NCBI RefSeq assembly: GCF_026072915.1
Contig: NZ_AP025943.1
Location: 1,798,001 to 1,862,000, forward strand
Length of the DNA stretch: 64,000 nucleotides
Origin: Akkermansia biwaensis
GTDB taxonomy: Bacteria; Verrucomicrobiota; Verrucomicrobiia; Verrucomicrobiales; Akkermansiaceae
Direction of reading: 5' to 3'
Part shown: piece after piece, positions 39,463 through 48,752 of the stretch
How positions within the stretch are numbered: the stretch's first letter is position 1
Layout: every line of letters begins with the position of its first letter
The notes under the pieces: model-generated
The model's database searches: none
Told to the model about the DNA's origin: nothing
Seen by the model: only the letters and a program-made list of their open reading frames with translations
Position numbers and translations under genes: made by a program

Positions 39463-41022
39463 ATGGGCGGAAATGCGGATGAAAAGGAAATGTCCGGAGC
39501 GCGGCGGTGGCTGCTGCTGGGGATGGCTTGTGCCTGCACCATGCTCCCGTTCCTGAACATGGGGTGCATCACGGCTGCCACGCCCGACCTCTCCGGCACC
39601 TTTGTCGTGGGTACCCTGGACGTTTCCTGGTCCGGAGCGGCGTGTCCGCTGGGAACGGCCCTGTCCTTCACCGTGGCGGCGTACTTGTGGGCGCGCCTCG
39701 GATTGAGAAGATCGCTGCGGACGGCACTGCTGCTGATGCTGGCCGGGACGCTGGCTGGACTGGCGGCGGACCATTTCTTCATCATGGTTCTGGCCCGTTT
39801 CCTTCAGGGGACGGGAGGCGGTCTGGCCCTGGTTTACGGCACGGGCCTGGTCAATGCCGCGCTGCCGCCGGAGCGCCGCAGCCCGGCGATGGGAGTGAAA
39901 CTGTGTTCCATCGGGCTGGCTTCCTGTGCAAGCCCGGTGGCTGGATGCCTGCTGGTCCAGTACTGGCACTGGAAGGGGCTGTTTGTGATCGTGGGCGCGG
40001 CGGCCGCCCTGCTGGCGGTTTTGACGACCTTGTATGTCCCCAACACGAAGATTCCCAAAAACGGGAAATTTGACTGGTTCTCCTTCCTGACGCTGGCGGC
40101 GGGGTGCGTGTGCATCCTGATGGTGCTCATTTACGGAGAAACGGACGGCTGGACGGCTCCCGGAGTCCTGTGCTGGATGTACGGCGGATTCTGCTCCTTC
40201 GTGCTGGCCGCCATCTCCTGTATGACCCACCGGACGCCTCTGCTGGACGTCCGTGTGCTGGGAAACTGGCGGTTTCTGTTCGGGCTGCTGGCCTCCCTGT
40301 GCAACATCTTTTGCATTTGCTGGGTGCGCGTGGGAACGGTGCAGTTCATGCGCAACGTCATGAACTACGAGCCCGCGGGAATCGCATGGGTATTCCTGGT
40401 GCTGGTGGCGGGGTTCTGCGCCGGTGCGGCTATCGTCCTGCCGCTGATGCAGAAAGGCAGGCTGGCCCTGAGGGTTGGTATGATGGCGGGACTGCTGGGG
40501 CTGGGTTCCTCCGCCTTCTTTCTGTCCCGGCTGGACGCCGGCTGCTCCTGGCTGGACGTGGCGTGGCCCCTGGGCCTTTTCGGTGTCGGGTACGCCTTCT
40601 GCCTGAATGTCGCCACGCCGCTCGCGCTGCGGGGGGTGGAGGCTAAATCCGCCGCGGCCTCCTCCCGGACGCTGAACACGGTGCGTTACGTCTTCATTTC
40701 CATGTATGTCGGTAGCGTGAGCACCGTGCTGGCCCACATGAAGACGGGGTACCGCTTCGACATGGCGGAACAGGTCCGGGACGACTCTCCCGGCACGGTG
40801 CAGACGCTCGACATGTGGCAGCGGCATTTCTCGGAAACGGGTGGGACGGCGGCGGACATCCATGCCTCCGTGAACGCCATGCTGAACCATGCCGTAGCCT
40901 TGCAGAGCCAGGTATTTTCCGTGGATGCCTTTTACCTTTGCACCGTGATCGTGGGGGCCGCCGGAGTCCTCTTTGCGCTGCTTTGCCTGAAATCTGGAAA
41001 GGAACGAAACACAGCTTCATGA
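39463..41022 (+). CDS. MFS drug exporter, EmrB/QacA type
   Basis: A 519-residue major facilitator with about 14 membrane helices, as in the DHA2 drug:H+ antiporters. The N-terminal region (TPDLSGTFVVGTLDVSW) and the motif C-like stretch (GTGGGLALVYGTGLVNAALPPERR) fit EmrB. It is encoded between its adaptor and its outer-membrane channel, giving a complete tripartite pump. Its stop overlaps the next start (ATGA). Confidence 0.9.
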   Translation: MGGNADEKEMSGARRWLLLGMACACTMLPFLNMGCITAATPDLSGTFVVGTLDVSWSGAACPLGTALSFTVAAYLWARLGLRRSLRTALLLMLAGTLAGLAADHFFIMVLARFLQGTGGGLALVYGTGLVNAALPPERRSPAMGVKLCSIGLASCASPVAGCLLVQYWHWKGLFVIVGAAAALLAVLTTLYVPNTKIPKNGKFDWFSFLTLAAGCVCILMVLIYGETDGWTAPGVLCWMYGGFCSFVLAAISCMTHRTPLLDVRVLGNWRFLFGLLASLCNIFCICWVRVGTVQFMRNVMNYEPAGIAWVFLVLVAGFCAGAAIVLPLMQKGRLALRVGMMAGLLGLGSSAFFLSRLDAGCSWLDVAWPLGLFGVGYAFCLNVATPLALRGVEAKSAAASSRTLNTVRYVFISMYVGSVSTVLAHMKTGYRFDMAEQVRDDSPGTVQTLDMWQRHFSETGGTAADIHASVNAMLNHAVALQSQVFSVDAFYLCTVIVGAAGVLFALLCLKSGKERNTAS

Positions 41023-42434
41023 ATACTCTGATCTCCCTTGTTTCCGTATCGGCGGCCGCGGTCCTTTTGCTGGCGGCATGCGGCGGCCCGGCTGCATTTG
41101 AAAGGCCCGCGATGGACATTCCGGACGGAACGGCTCGGTCTTCCCCCGTGGGAAAAAACTGGTGGTTCGTTTTCCATGACGGAGCCCTGAACCGGCTGGA
41201 GGAAAAAGCCGTGGAACACAACCGCGATCTTGTGCGCGCTTCTGCGCTGGTGGATCGTGCCGCGGCCATGGCGGACGAGGCGGGTGCCTCCCTGATGCCG
41301 CAGGCCGGATTTCAGGCGGAGGGGAAAAGGCAGGAGCTGTCCGAGGGTGAGCGCTACATGAACAATTTGCCGGACCGCGCTAGGGATCTGTGGGGCATGT
41401 CCGGGGTGCTCTCCTACGAAGTTGACCTGTGGGGAAGGCTGAGAGCCCTCACGGAAGAGGCCCGTGCGGACCTGCTGGCCTCCTCCGCGGCGCGGGATGC
41501 CGTTTATCTGAGACTCACCGCGGAAGTGGCCTCCGCCTACATCAGTGTTCGGACGTGGGAGGAAAAATGCCTCATCATCCGGCATGTCCACGCCTCCTAC
41601 GAACAGACGTGCTCCATGTATGAAAAGCGGTTTGTTCAGGGACAGTATCCGGAACTTGCGTTGCGGCGCGTTCAGGCGGAGCGGGCCAAAACCCTGGCCC
41701 AGCTGAAGCTGGCGGAAAACGAGCTGTCCCGCGCGGAAAGCGCTCTGGCCGTGCTGGTGGGGGACAGCCCCCGGCAGATCATGGCGGGAAGACGCCTTAC
41801 CGGGGGCCGGGAGGATCTGCTGGCGTCCCCTCCTTCCATTCCGGCAGGAATACCGGGGGATATGATCGAACGGCGTCCGGACATCTGTGAACTGGAAGCC
41901 CGGTTGAAGGCGGCCTTTTACGGAAAGGAGGCGGCGCGTGCGGACAGGCTCCCTTCCCTGGTGCTGACGGGCAGGCTGGGGCAGGTCAGCTCCCGGCTGG
42001 AAGACCTGCTGTCGCGCCCGTCCAGGAACTATGATATGGGCGCGGGCATCCTGCAAACCTTGTTTGACGGAGGCAGAAAGCGCGCCGCGGTGCGGGCCGC
42101 CTCCGCCGAATGCACGGCTGTGCAGGCCGCCTATGAACAGGCCGTGCTGAACGCCTTCCGGGAAATACGGGATGCCCTGGTGGAGCGCCGGAAAAGCGCG
42201 GAAGCCTACGAGGCTTCCCGGGACGAGGTAACCTGCCTGCGCCGGAGCTGGGACATTGCCTCCAAGCAATATGAAGCCGGGTACCTGGGGCTGATGGACG
42301 CCCTGGACACGCACCGGAACCTGCTGAGCGGGGAGCTGGACATGGCGGACGCCGCGCAGATGCGTTTGAATGCCATTGTCAAATTCTGCAAGGCTCTGGG
42401 CGGCGGATGGCAAAGGGGGCCGGATTCCGCATGA
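41019..42434 (+). CDS. TolC/NodT-type outer-membrane efflux lipoprotein
   Basis: A 471-residue outer-membrane factor. The signal peptide ends LLLAACGG, so it is lipidated. It has the duplicated TolC layout: helical segments beginning LEEKAVEHNRDLVRASALVDRA and FGIL/YDMGAGILQTLFDGGRKRAAV, with the strand YEVDLWGRLRAL in the first half. It completes the export path across the outer membrane. It is the last gene of the TetR-controlled operon. The long frame beginning at 40815 is not used; the ATG at 41019 gives the lipobox. Confidence 0.92.
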   Translation: MNTLISLVSVSAAAVLLLAACGGPAAFERPAMDIPDGTARSSPVGKNWWFVFHDGALNRLEEKAVEHNRDLVRASALVDRAAAMADEAGASLMPQAGFQAEGKRQELSEGERYMNNLPDRARDLWGMSGVLSYEVDLWGRLRALTEEARADLLASSAARDAVYLRLTAEVASAYISVRTWEEKCLIIRHVHASYEQTCSMYEKRFVQGQYPELALRRVQAERAKTLAQLKLAENELSRAESALAVLVGDSPRQIMAGRRLTGGREDLLASPPSIPAGIPGDMIERRPDICELEARLKAAFYGKEAARADRLPSLVLTGRLGQVSSRLEDLLSRPSRNYDMGAGILQTLFDGGRKRAAVRAASAECTAVQAAYEQAVLNAFREIRDALVERRKSAEAYEASRDEVTCLRRSWDIASKQYEAGYLGLMDALDTHRNLLSGELDMADAAQMRLNAIVKFCKALGGGWQRGPDSA

Positions 42435-42786
42435 GGGAAAACTGCGGAAAGGCGCGTTATCGAACTATTTGCTTGCATTATCCTTGACAGGGACTATGCT
42501 GGCATCCGACGTTCGGGGACTGTGTTCCCGCTCGTTTTTTATCGGGCATGCCTTGAGAAATTTTCGGATTTTCACGGGCTGTCAGGCCGGTAAGACTGGC
42601 ATGGAACGCTTGATCCGCATGGGATGTGCGTCCTGCCGCGCGAGTCCTTTTTCCATTCCGGGAAGCGAGGGCCGCGAATAAGTTCTTCCTGAGGCACTGC
42701 CCGTACCTAACGTCATTCAGGTTTTCCGCCCGGAGCCGGCCTGGATGAGCAGATGAGGCTGCGGGTGATTGAAAGACAATAATATA
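42435..42786. other. Intergenic region with pnp promoter and long leader
   Basis: About 350 bp without a convincing gene. A promoter is predicted at 42473-42500; the rest would be an untranslated leader of about 280 nt. I did not find a clear long hairpin of the RNase III type known for E. coli pnp. Confidence 0.45.
42473..42500 (+). promoter_or_regulatory. Putative pnp promoter
   Basis: TTGCAT, 16 bp spacer, TATGCT. It is the best match in the region; a second TTGACA at 42484 has no partner -10 box. Confidence 0.4.
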
Positions 42787-44928
42787 ATGAGCATACATTC
42801 AGTTGAATGCAACGTTGGTACAAATCCCGTTACGATTGAAACCGGTAAAATGGCACGTCTTGCGGACGGCGCCGTGACAGTGCGTTGCGGAGACACCGTG
42901 GTTCTGGTCACGGCTGTCAGCGCCACCAAGGTGAAGGAAGGCCAGACCTTCTTCCCCCTGTCCGTGGAATACAAGGAAAAAGCCGCTGCGGCGGGCATGT
43001 TCCCCGGCGGCTACTTCAAGCGCGAAGGCCGTCCCACGGAAAAGGAAATCCTGACCTGTCGCATGACGGACCGTCCGCTGCGCCCCCTTTTCCCCAAAGG
43101 CTATCTTTACGATACCCAGGTGATCGCCATCCTGCTCTCCGCAGACGGTGAAAACGATTCCGACATTCTCAGCATCAACGGCGCTTCTGCCGCCCTCTGC
43201 GTGTCCGACATTCCTTTCCAGGGCCCCGTGGGCGCCGTGCGCGTCGGTAAAATCGATGGCCAGTTCGTCATCAACCCCACCAATACCCAGCGCAAGGAAA
43301 GCACCCTGGACTTGGTGTACGTGGGCAACAAGAAAGACGTGATCATGATTGAAGGCTCCGCGAATGAGCTGCCGGAAGAAGAATTCGTGCAGGCTCTCCG
43401 CTTTGCCCAGGAAAACGTTACCAAGCTTTGCGAAGCGCAGGAAGAACTGGCCCGCGTGGCCGGCAAGCCCAAGCGCTCCTATGAACTGATTGTCGCCAAG
43501 CCGGAACTGCTGGAAATCGGCTATGAAATCGCCGGAGACCGCATTGAAGACGCCATTTACGCCGACAGCAAGGTGGAACGCCAGAAGAAGGTGGGTGCCC
43601 TGCGCGACGAAGTGGAAGCCGCCATCAAGGAACGCCATCCGGAAGCCACGGACTTTGACGTGGAGCAGGTATTTGAATACATCCAGAAAAAGGCCTTCCG
43701 CATTTCCATCATGGAAAAGAACAAGCGTGCCGACGGCCGCGAACTCAAGCAGCTGCGTCCCCTGACGGCGGAAATCAACTGCCTGCCTTCCGTCGTTCAC
43801 GGTTCCGCCCTCTTCGCCCGCGGCGAAACCATGGCCATGGCCCTTGCCACGCTGGCTCCGCTGGAAGAAAGACAGTACTTTGACTCCTACACCGGCGGTG
43901 AAGACACCAAGCGCTTCATTCTGCACTACAACTTCCCGCCCTTTTCCGTGGGCGATACGGGCCGTTTCGGCGGCCAGAACCGCCGTGAAATTGGCCATGG
44001 CGCCCTTGCGGAACGTTCCATCGCTCCCGTCATTCCGGCGGATGCGGACTTCCCCTATGCCATCCGCGTTTCCTCGGAAGTCATGGAATCCAACGGCTCC
44101 ACCTCCATGGCCACCGTCTGCGCGGGCACCATGTCCCTGCTGGCCGCCGGGGTTCCGCTGATCCGTCCGGTAGCCGGCATCTCCGTAGGCCTGGTGACCG
44201 AATTCAACGGCGATCAGATGGAACGCTACGTGACCCTTCTGGACATCATCGGTTCCGAAGACTTCTACGGCGACATGGACTTCAAGCTTTGCGGCACGGA
44301 TGCGGGCGTCACCGGCTACCAGCTGGACCTCAAGCTCCCCGGCATCCCGCTGGACATTTTGGAAGAAGCCATCTATGTGGCCAAGAAGGGCCGTTCCGAC
44401 GTGCTGAACGTGATGCATGAAGCCATTGCCGCCCCGGCGGAAATGAGCCCGAACGCTCCCCGCATTGAATCCACCAAGATTCCCGCCGACCGCATTGGCG
44501 AACTGATTGGCCCCGGCGGCAAGAACATCAAGGCCATCCAGGCGGAATCCGGCGCTGACATCAACATTGAGGAAGACGGCACCGTGCACATCTACGCCTC
44601 CAAGCAGGAAGGCTTGGACCGCGCCATGGAACTGGTCACCCGCATGTTCAAGACCATTGAAATCGGTGAGCTGTACACCGGCAAGATCGTTTCCACGACC
44701 ACCTTCGGGGCGTTCATGGAAGTGCTGCCCGGCAAGGACGGCCTCATTCACATCTCCGAACTGGCCGAAGGCCGCACGGTGAAGACGGAAGACGTCGTCA
44801 GTGTGGGGGACGTGGTGACCGCCAAATGCATCGGCATCGACGACAAGGGCCGCGTGAAAATGTCCATCCGTGCCGCTCTGCGCGACGCCAAGGCTGCCGA
44901 AGCCGAAGCCGCTGGCATCACGGAATAA
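42787..44928 (+). CDS. pnp: Polynucleotide phosphorylase
   Basis: A 713-residue 3'-5' phosphorolytic exoribonuclease of the RNA degradosome type. Two RNase PH-like domains are separated by an alpha-helical linker. The second contains the GDTGRFGGQNRREIGHGALAER region and the phosphate-binding SNGSTSMATVCAG. A KH domain (IGELIGPGGKNIKAIQ) and an S1 domain (FMEVLPGKDGLIHISELAEGR) follow, in the standard order. Start at 42787 rather than an upstream in-frame TTG. A strong hairpin terminates it. Confidence 0.97.
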   Translation: MSIHSVECNVGTNPVTIETGKMARLADGAVTVRCGDTVVLVTAVSATKVKEGQTFFPLSVEYKEKAAAAGMFPGGYFKREGRPTEKEILTCRMTDRPLRPLFPKGYLYDTQVIAILLSADGENDSDILSINGASAALCVSDIPFQGPVGAVRVGKIDGQFVINPTNTQRKESTLDLVYVGNKKDVIMIEGSANELPEEEFVQALRFAQENVTKLCEAQEELARVAGKPKRSYELIVAKPELLEIGYEIAGDRIEDAIYADSKVERQKKVGALRDEVEAAIKERHPEATDFDVEQVFEYIQKKAFRISIMEKNKRADGRELKQLRPLTAEINCLPSVVHGSALFARGETMAMALATLAPLEERQYFDSYTGGEDTKRFILHYNFPPFSVGDTGRFGGQNRREIGHGALAERSIAPVIPADADFPYAIRVSSEVMESNGSTSMATVCAGTMSLLAAGVPLIRPVAGISVGLVTEFNGDQMERYVTLLDIIGSEDFYGDMDFKLCGTDAGVTGYQLDLKLPGIPLDILEEAIYVAKKGRSDVLNVMHEAIAAPAEMSPNAPRIESTKIPADRIGELIGPGGKNIKAIQAESGADINIEEDGTVHIYASKQEGLDRAMELVTRMFKTIEIGELYTGKIVSTTTFGAFMEVLPGKDGLIHISELAEGRTVKTEDVVSVGDVVTAKCIGIDDKGRVKMSIRAALRDAKAAEAEAAGITE

Positions 44929-44956
44929 CGGTTCTCCATTGAGCCTGTAACATAGG

Positions 44957-45005
44957 GGCCGCCTCTTCCGGGGTACTTCAACCGGGGAAGGCGGCCTCTT
45001 TTTTG
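44957..45005 (+). terminator. pnp terminator
   Basis: Arms GGCCGCCT and AGGCGGCC, with further partial pairing inside, are followed by TCTTTTTTTG. Confidence 0.85.
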
Positions 45006-45048
45006 TCTGGGGGTTGCCGTTGTGGAAGCTGGTTCCCTTTGATTCCCG

Positions 45049-45996
45049 TCAGACTGGCGCGGATTGCAGCATTTTAATATCCGTGCGGGGCGGATTTCCG
45101 AACATGCGCTTGTATTCCCGGTTGAATTGGGTAGGGCTTTCATAGCCCACGCGGAAGGCGGCATTCCCCGCATCCATGTTTTCCAGAAGCATGAGGCGTC
45201 TGGCCTCATTCAGACGGATTCTCTTTTGAAATTGTAACGGGCTGATGGCCGTCAGGGCGCGGAAATGCTGATGAAAGCCGGAAGGGCTCATTCCTGCGTG
45301 TTTCGCCAGTTCGCTGATATGCAGGGGCTGGTCGAAATGCCGTTTCATCCAGTCAATGGCCCGTGCGATCTGGTTGCTGCGGCTCTCCGCCATGATGATC
45401 TGCCTCAACCGGGTTCCCTGGCCTTCGTCCATCAGCAGGCGATAGTAAATTTCCTGTTCCACCAGGCGCTGGAAAACGGGAATTTCCTCCGGAGTATCCA
45501 GCAATGCCAGCAGGCGTTCCACGGCGTTGAGCAGGGGCGGCGTCAGCTTGCTGACGCCTATTCCCCGGTCCGTCGGGCTGGAACTGGCCGGGGGGAGGCT
45601 GCTGTGGAGCATGAGCCGGGATATCTCCTTCAAATCGAGTTCCAGCGTCAACCCCAGGTAGGGCTTTTCCGGAGTGGCTTCCAGAATGTGGGAAACGATC
45701 GGGAGTTCTACGGAAGAAACCACGAACGTCTGCGCGTCATAGACATAGGCCTCATCCCCCAGCAGGATGCGCTTGACCCCTTGTGCGATCAGGCAAAGAT
45801 GGGGGGCGAACATGTAGCTGCTCGGCTCCGTGGGCGACGACCAGCGGTGAAGCACCAGTCCGGGAATAGCCGTCTCTGTCCGGTGCTTCCCTTCCGTCCA
45901 TTTGGCGATCATACCGGCAAGTCGTAACGGTTCATGTACGGCGGAGAAGGAAGGAGCTCCGGAACCTTTCTTCTTCATTTCATTCGTCAATTTCAT
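45049..45996 (-). CDS. AraC-family regulator
   Basis: A 315-residue activator with an AraC_N-type N-terminal domain (HRWSSPTEPSSYMFAPHLCL) and a C-terminal double helix-turn-helix. The second half reads ISELAKHAGMSPSGFHQHF and AFRVGYESPTQFNREYKRMFG, the AraC signature. It diverges from the secreted hydrolase gene, so it probably controls the 46296-52691 cluster. Regulators of this subtype often sit beside aldehyde or stress-response oxidoreductase/hydrolase genes. Start at 45996, supported by the nearby promoter. Confidence 0.92.
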   Translation of the reverse strand: MKLTNEMKKKGSGAPSFSAVHEPLRLAGMIAKWTEGKHRTETAIPGLVLHRWSSPTEPSSYMFAPHLCLIAQGVKRILLGDEAYVYDAQTFVVSSVELPIVSHILEATPEKPYLGLTLELDLKEISRLMLHSSLPPASSSPTDRGIGVSKLTPPLLNAVERLLALLDTPEEIPVFQRLVEQEIYYRLLMDEGQGTRLRQIIMAESRSNQIARAIDWMKRHFDQPLHISELAKHAGMSPSGFHQHFRALTAISPLQFQKRIRLNEARRLMLLENMDAGNAAFRVGYESPTQFNREYKRMFGNPPRTDIKMLQSAPV

Positions 45997-46295
45997 GATG
46001 TACCCATTGTATTCAAGGAATGGCTGGGAGCAATCCCATTCATCTCCATTTTGCAGGATTGGGCAATAATGCAAAAGTATCGGGCTAACTGATTTCCGGA
46101 TCTTCTGTTATATTGCCATTATCCGGTTGGAAGACCGGACAGGACCGTAAAGGGAAAAGGTGGAAGAGGCGAGGCACAGCCCGTTTTCCGTCATCCCCCG
46201 GCGGCCTGGGGCAAGGAAGCTGCGCTGAAACATGCCGGAAACCCCTCATGCGCCCATGAAAAAACCTCAATCAAGCAAACAGAAAGAAACAGGCA
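45997..46295. other. Divergent regulatory region of the AraC-controlled cluster
   Basis: About 300 bp between the AraC-type gene and the hydrolase. It holds the AraC promoter, inverted CCGGAT...ATCCGG arms at 46096-46126, and a TATATT box at 46109. The exact hydrolase promoter is not clear. Confidence 0.4.
46006..46033 (-). promoter_or_regulatory. Putative promoter of the AraC-type gene, near-leaderless
   Basis: On the minus strand, TTGCTC and TACAAT are separated by 16 bp. The -10 box ends nine bases before the ATG at 45996. Confidence 0.55.
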
Positions 46296-47360
46296 ATGAA
46301 CTCGAAATCCATCATCAACCGCAAGGTAAAAAAACTCACGGCAACGGCCTTGGGCGCGCTCGTCATGTCCGGCGGCATCGCCTGCGCGGCGGACAAGCCC
46401 GCGGACGCGCACAACTTCTACAAGAGCGGCAAGGTCGCCTCTCAGAAAGTTGAATTCAACAACCAGTATAAAATGAAGATGGCGGGAAACCTGTTCCTGC
46501 CCGGAGACATGGACAAGGATGCGAAATACCCAGCCATCGTCGTGGGGCATCCCATGGGCGCCGTCAAGGAACAAAGTGCGAACCTGTACGCCGTGAAAAT
46601 GGCTGAACGGGGATTCGTGACGCTGGCCATTGATCTCCCCTTCTGGGGTGAAAGTGCGGGAGAACCCCGCAACGCCGTATCTCCGGACATGTATGCCGAA
46701 GCTTTCAGCGCGGCCGTGGACTTTCTGGGCACGCGCCCGTTTGTCGACCGCGGCTGCATCGGGGCCATCGGGATTTGCGGCAGCGGAAGCTTTGCCGTCA
46801 GCGCCGCCAAAATCGACCCGCGGCTGAAAGCCGTCGCCACCGTCAGCATGTATGACATGGGTGCGGCCAGCCGCAACGGACTCCGGAAATCGCAAACTCT
46901 TGAACAGAGGAAGAAGATTCTCGCGGAAGCGGCGGAACAGCGTTATGTGGAATTCTCCGGAGGGGCAGCCAAATACACCAGCGGCACGGTGCATGAACTC
47001 AACGAAAATTCCCACCCCATTGAAAGGGAATTCTATGAATTCTACCGCACTCCGAGAGGCGAATTCACCCCCAGAGGCCAGTCGCCGGAACTGACCACGC
47101 ATCCCACACTGACCAGCAACGTAAAATTCATGAACTTCCATCCCTTTGCGGACATTGAAACCATCTCCCCCCGCGCCCTGCTGTTCATCGCGGGCGAGGA
47201 GGCACATTCACGGGAATTCAGCGAAGACGCGTACCGGAGGGCGGCCGAACCCAAGGAACTGTACTGGGTGCCCAAGGCCGGACATGTGGACCTCTATGAC
47301 CGGGTAAACCTGATTCCGTTTGACAAGCTGACGGACTTCTTCACTAAAAACCTGAAATAA
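46296..47360 (+). CDS. Secreted alpha/beta hydrolase of the dienelactone-hydrolase type
   Basis: A 354-residue exported hydrolase. The signal peptide (ending GGIACAADKP) is followed by an alpha/beta core: AIVVGHPMGAVKEQ forms the oxyanion-loop region and the nucleophile elbow is GICGSGS, with C161 in the place normally held by Ser. A catalytic His is likely in KAGHVDLYD. A Cys nucleophile is known in dienelactone hydrolases; relatives such as E. coli YcjY have similar layout. The substrate is unknown. It is the first plus-strand gene after the divergent AraC regulator. Confidence 0.85.
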   Translation: MNSKSIINRKVKKLTATALGALVMSGGIACAADKPADAHNFYKSGKVASQKVEFNNQYKMKMAGNLFLPGDMDKDAKYPAIVVGHPMGAVKEQSANLYAVKMAERGFVTLAIDLPFWGESAGEPRNAVSPDMYAEAFSAAVDFLGTRPFVDRGCIGAIGICGSGSFAVSAAKIDPRLKAVATVSMYDMGAASRNGLRKSQTLEQRKKILAEAAEQRYVEFSGGAAKYTSGTVHELNENSHPIEREFYEFYRTPRGEFTPRGQSPELTTHPTLTSNVKFMNFHPFADIETISPRALLFIAGEEAHSREFSEDAYRRAAEPKELYWVPKAGHVDLYDRVNLIPFDKLTDFFTKNLK

Positions 47361-47383
47361 TCCTCCCGCGTTAAAAGAACGGG

Positions 47384-47426
47384 CCGGGAGCATTGGTCAC
47401 GGACCTTCCCGCGGCGATGCTCCCGG
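47384..47426. repeat. Large intergenic inverted repeat
   Basis: Perfect 10-bp arms CCGGGAGCAT and ATGCTCCCGG, separated by 23 bp, lie between the hydrolase and the DMT exporter gene. No T-run follows, so it is more likely an mRNA hairpin or a binding site than a terminator. Confidence 0.55.
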
Positions 47427-47510
47427 CGGTTCACGAACAAAACAGGGACAAACAGGAAAACCTGCATGGCTTTCTCCTGATAAGTCCTCCGCGGAAATCG
47501 ACACCGGAAC

Positions 47511-48467
47511 ATGACGACAATGACGGAAAGCACGACAAAAAAAGAACCGGGACGCCTGGCCGTTATTCTTGCGTATTTTCTGATCTACGTCGTTTGGGGG
47601 TCCACTTACTATTTCATTGGCGTGGCCCTCAGGGGATTTCCACCCTTCCTACTGGGAGGCCTGCGTTTCAGTGCGGCGGGAATACTGCTGCTGACCTTTA
47701 GCCGCATCCGGAGGGAGGGCATCTTCCGGGGCGGCCTGATCCGGAAATCCGCCGTCAGTGGAATTATCCTGCTTTTCATTGACATGGCGGTCATCATGCT
47801 CGCCCAGCAATACTTGAGCAGCAGCCTGGTGGCCATCCTTGCATCGTCAACCGTCATCTGGATCATGGCTCTGGACATCCCCATGTGGAAAACAAATTTC
47901 AGGCTTCCTGCCGTTTCCATAGGCATTGTCACGGGATTCCTGGGGGTGGGGCTTCTGTTTCTGGAACAGCTCTTCCACGGCGGGAAAAACGTCCATCACG
48001 AATATGGCGTGGTTCTCCTGGTCGTAGGCTGCATCTCCTGGGCTCTCGGAACACTGTATGCAAAATACAAATCGTCTTCCGAAGAGGAAGTGAACGATTT
48101 TGCCGGTGCGGCGTGGCAAATGCTTTTTGCCGGCGGCATGTTCTGGGTCTGTTCGTTCCTGGGCCGTGAAACGGATGCCGTCAGTTGGGAAGCGATTCCG
48201 TCCGCCGCGTGGCTTTCCCTGGTCTATTTGATCCTATTCGGTTCCATCCTTGCTTACACCAGCTACATCTGGCTCCTCAAGGTGCGCCCGGCAACGGAAG
48301 TAGGCACCCATGCCTACGCAAACCCGCTTGTGGCGGTGGTTCTGGGTACGATGCTGGGCGGTGAGGCGATAAGCTGGATTCAAATAATGGGTCTCTGCAT
48401 CATCCTTTTCAGCATCTCCCTGATCAGAAAACCTTCCGGCAGCCACATCCGGAAAGGAATTCCATGA
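47511..48467 (+). CDS. EamA/DMT-family exporter
   Basis: A 318-residue membrane protein with about ten helices arranged as two EamA repeats. VVWGSTYYFIGVALRGFPPFLLGGLRF at the start of repeat one and PATEVGTHAYANPLVAVVLG in repeat two are typical of the YedA/RhaT-like drug/metabolite transporters. They usually export metabolites or amino acids. It lies 150 bp after the hydrolase in the AraC-linked cluster; substrate unknown. Confidence 0.9.
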   Translation: MTTMTESTTKKEPGRLAVILAYFLIYVVWGSTYYFIGVALRGFPPFLLGGLRFSAAGILLLTFSRIRREGIFRGGLIRKSAVSGIILLFIDMAVIMLAQQYLSSSLVAILASSTVIWIMALDIPMWKTNFRLPAVSIGIVTGFLGVGLLFLEQLFHGGKNVHHEYGVVLLVVGCISWALGTLYAKYKSSSEEEVNDFAGAAWQMLFAGGMFWVCSFLGRETDAVSWEAIPSAAWLSLVYLILFGSILAYTSYIWLLKVRPATEVGTHAYANPLVAVVLGTMLGGEAISWIQIMGLCIILFSISLIRKPSGSHIRKGIP

Positions 48468-48752
48468 CTACCCCTTCCCCTAATCTTTTCCTACCTTATT
48501 GTATTAACAACGTTTAATAGATGTTTTCTGTCGGAGCTTCCTTGAGCCAACACCAATCAGCCTGCCGCCGGAAACAATCCTTCATACCGCTGCGGAAAAA
48601 CGATCCGTTCTTATTACAGTTATTCTAACTTTAACCCTGAATACAAACAGCAAAAATTACAAACCCTGAAGAACAGGCGCATCACAAGCGTCCTTTCAAA
48701 AAATCTCCTGCTCCGGCAGACATTTACAATACTTTCAACAACACACATCATC
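48468..48752. other. AT-richer intergenic stretch before DUF3737 gene
   Basis: About 285 bp, visibly richer in A and T than the surrounding genes (for example runs such as TTATTGTATTAACAACG). It may hold a promoter for the DUF3737-MFS-DUF418 genes, but I could not fix a convincing -35/-10 pair. No RNA gene seen. Confidence 0.4.

Noticed and set aside
40932-42413. 493-codon minus-strand frame opposite the outer-membrane efflux gene
   Set aside because: Shadow of the TolC-type lipoprotein gene, without ribosome-binding site or domain.
42799-44751. 650-codon minus-strand frame opposite pnp
   Set aside because: Antisense shadow of a perfectly recognisable PNPase; the peptide has low-complexity phage-like Gly/His content but no family signature.
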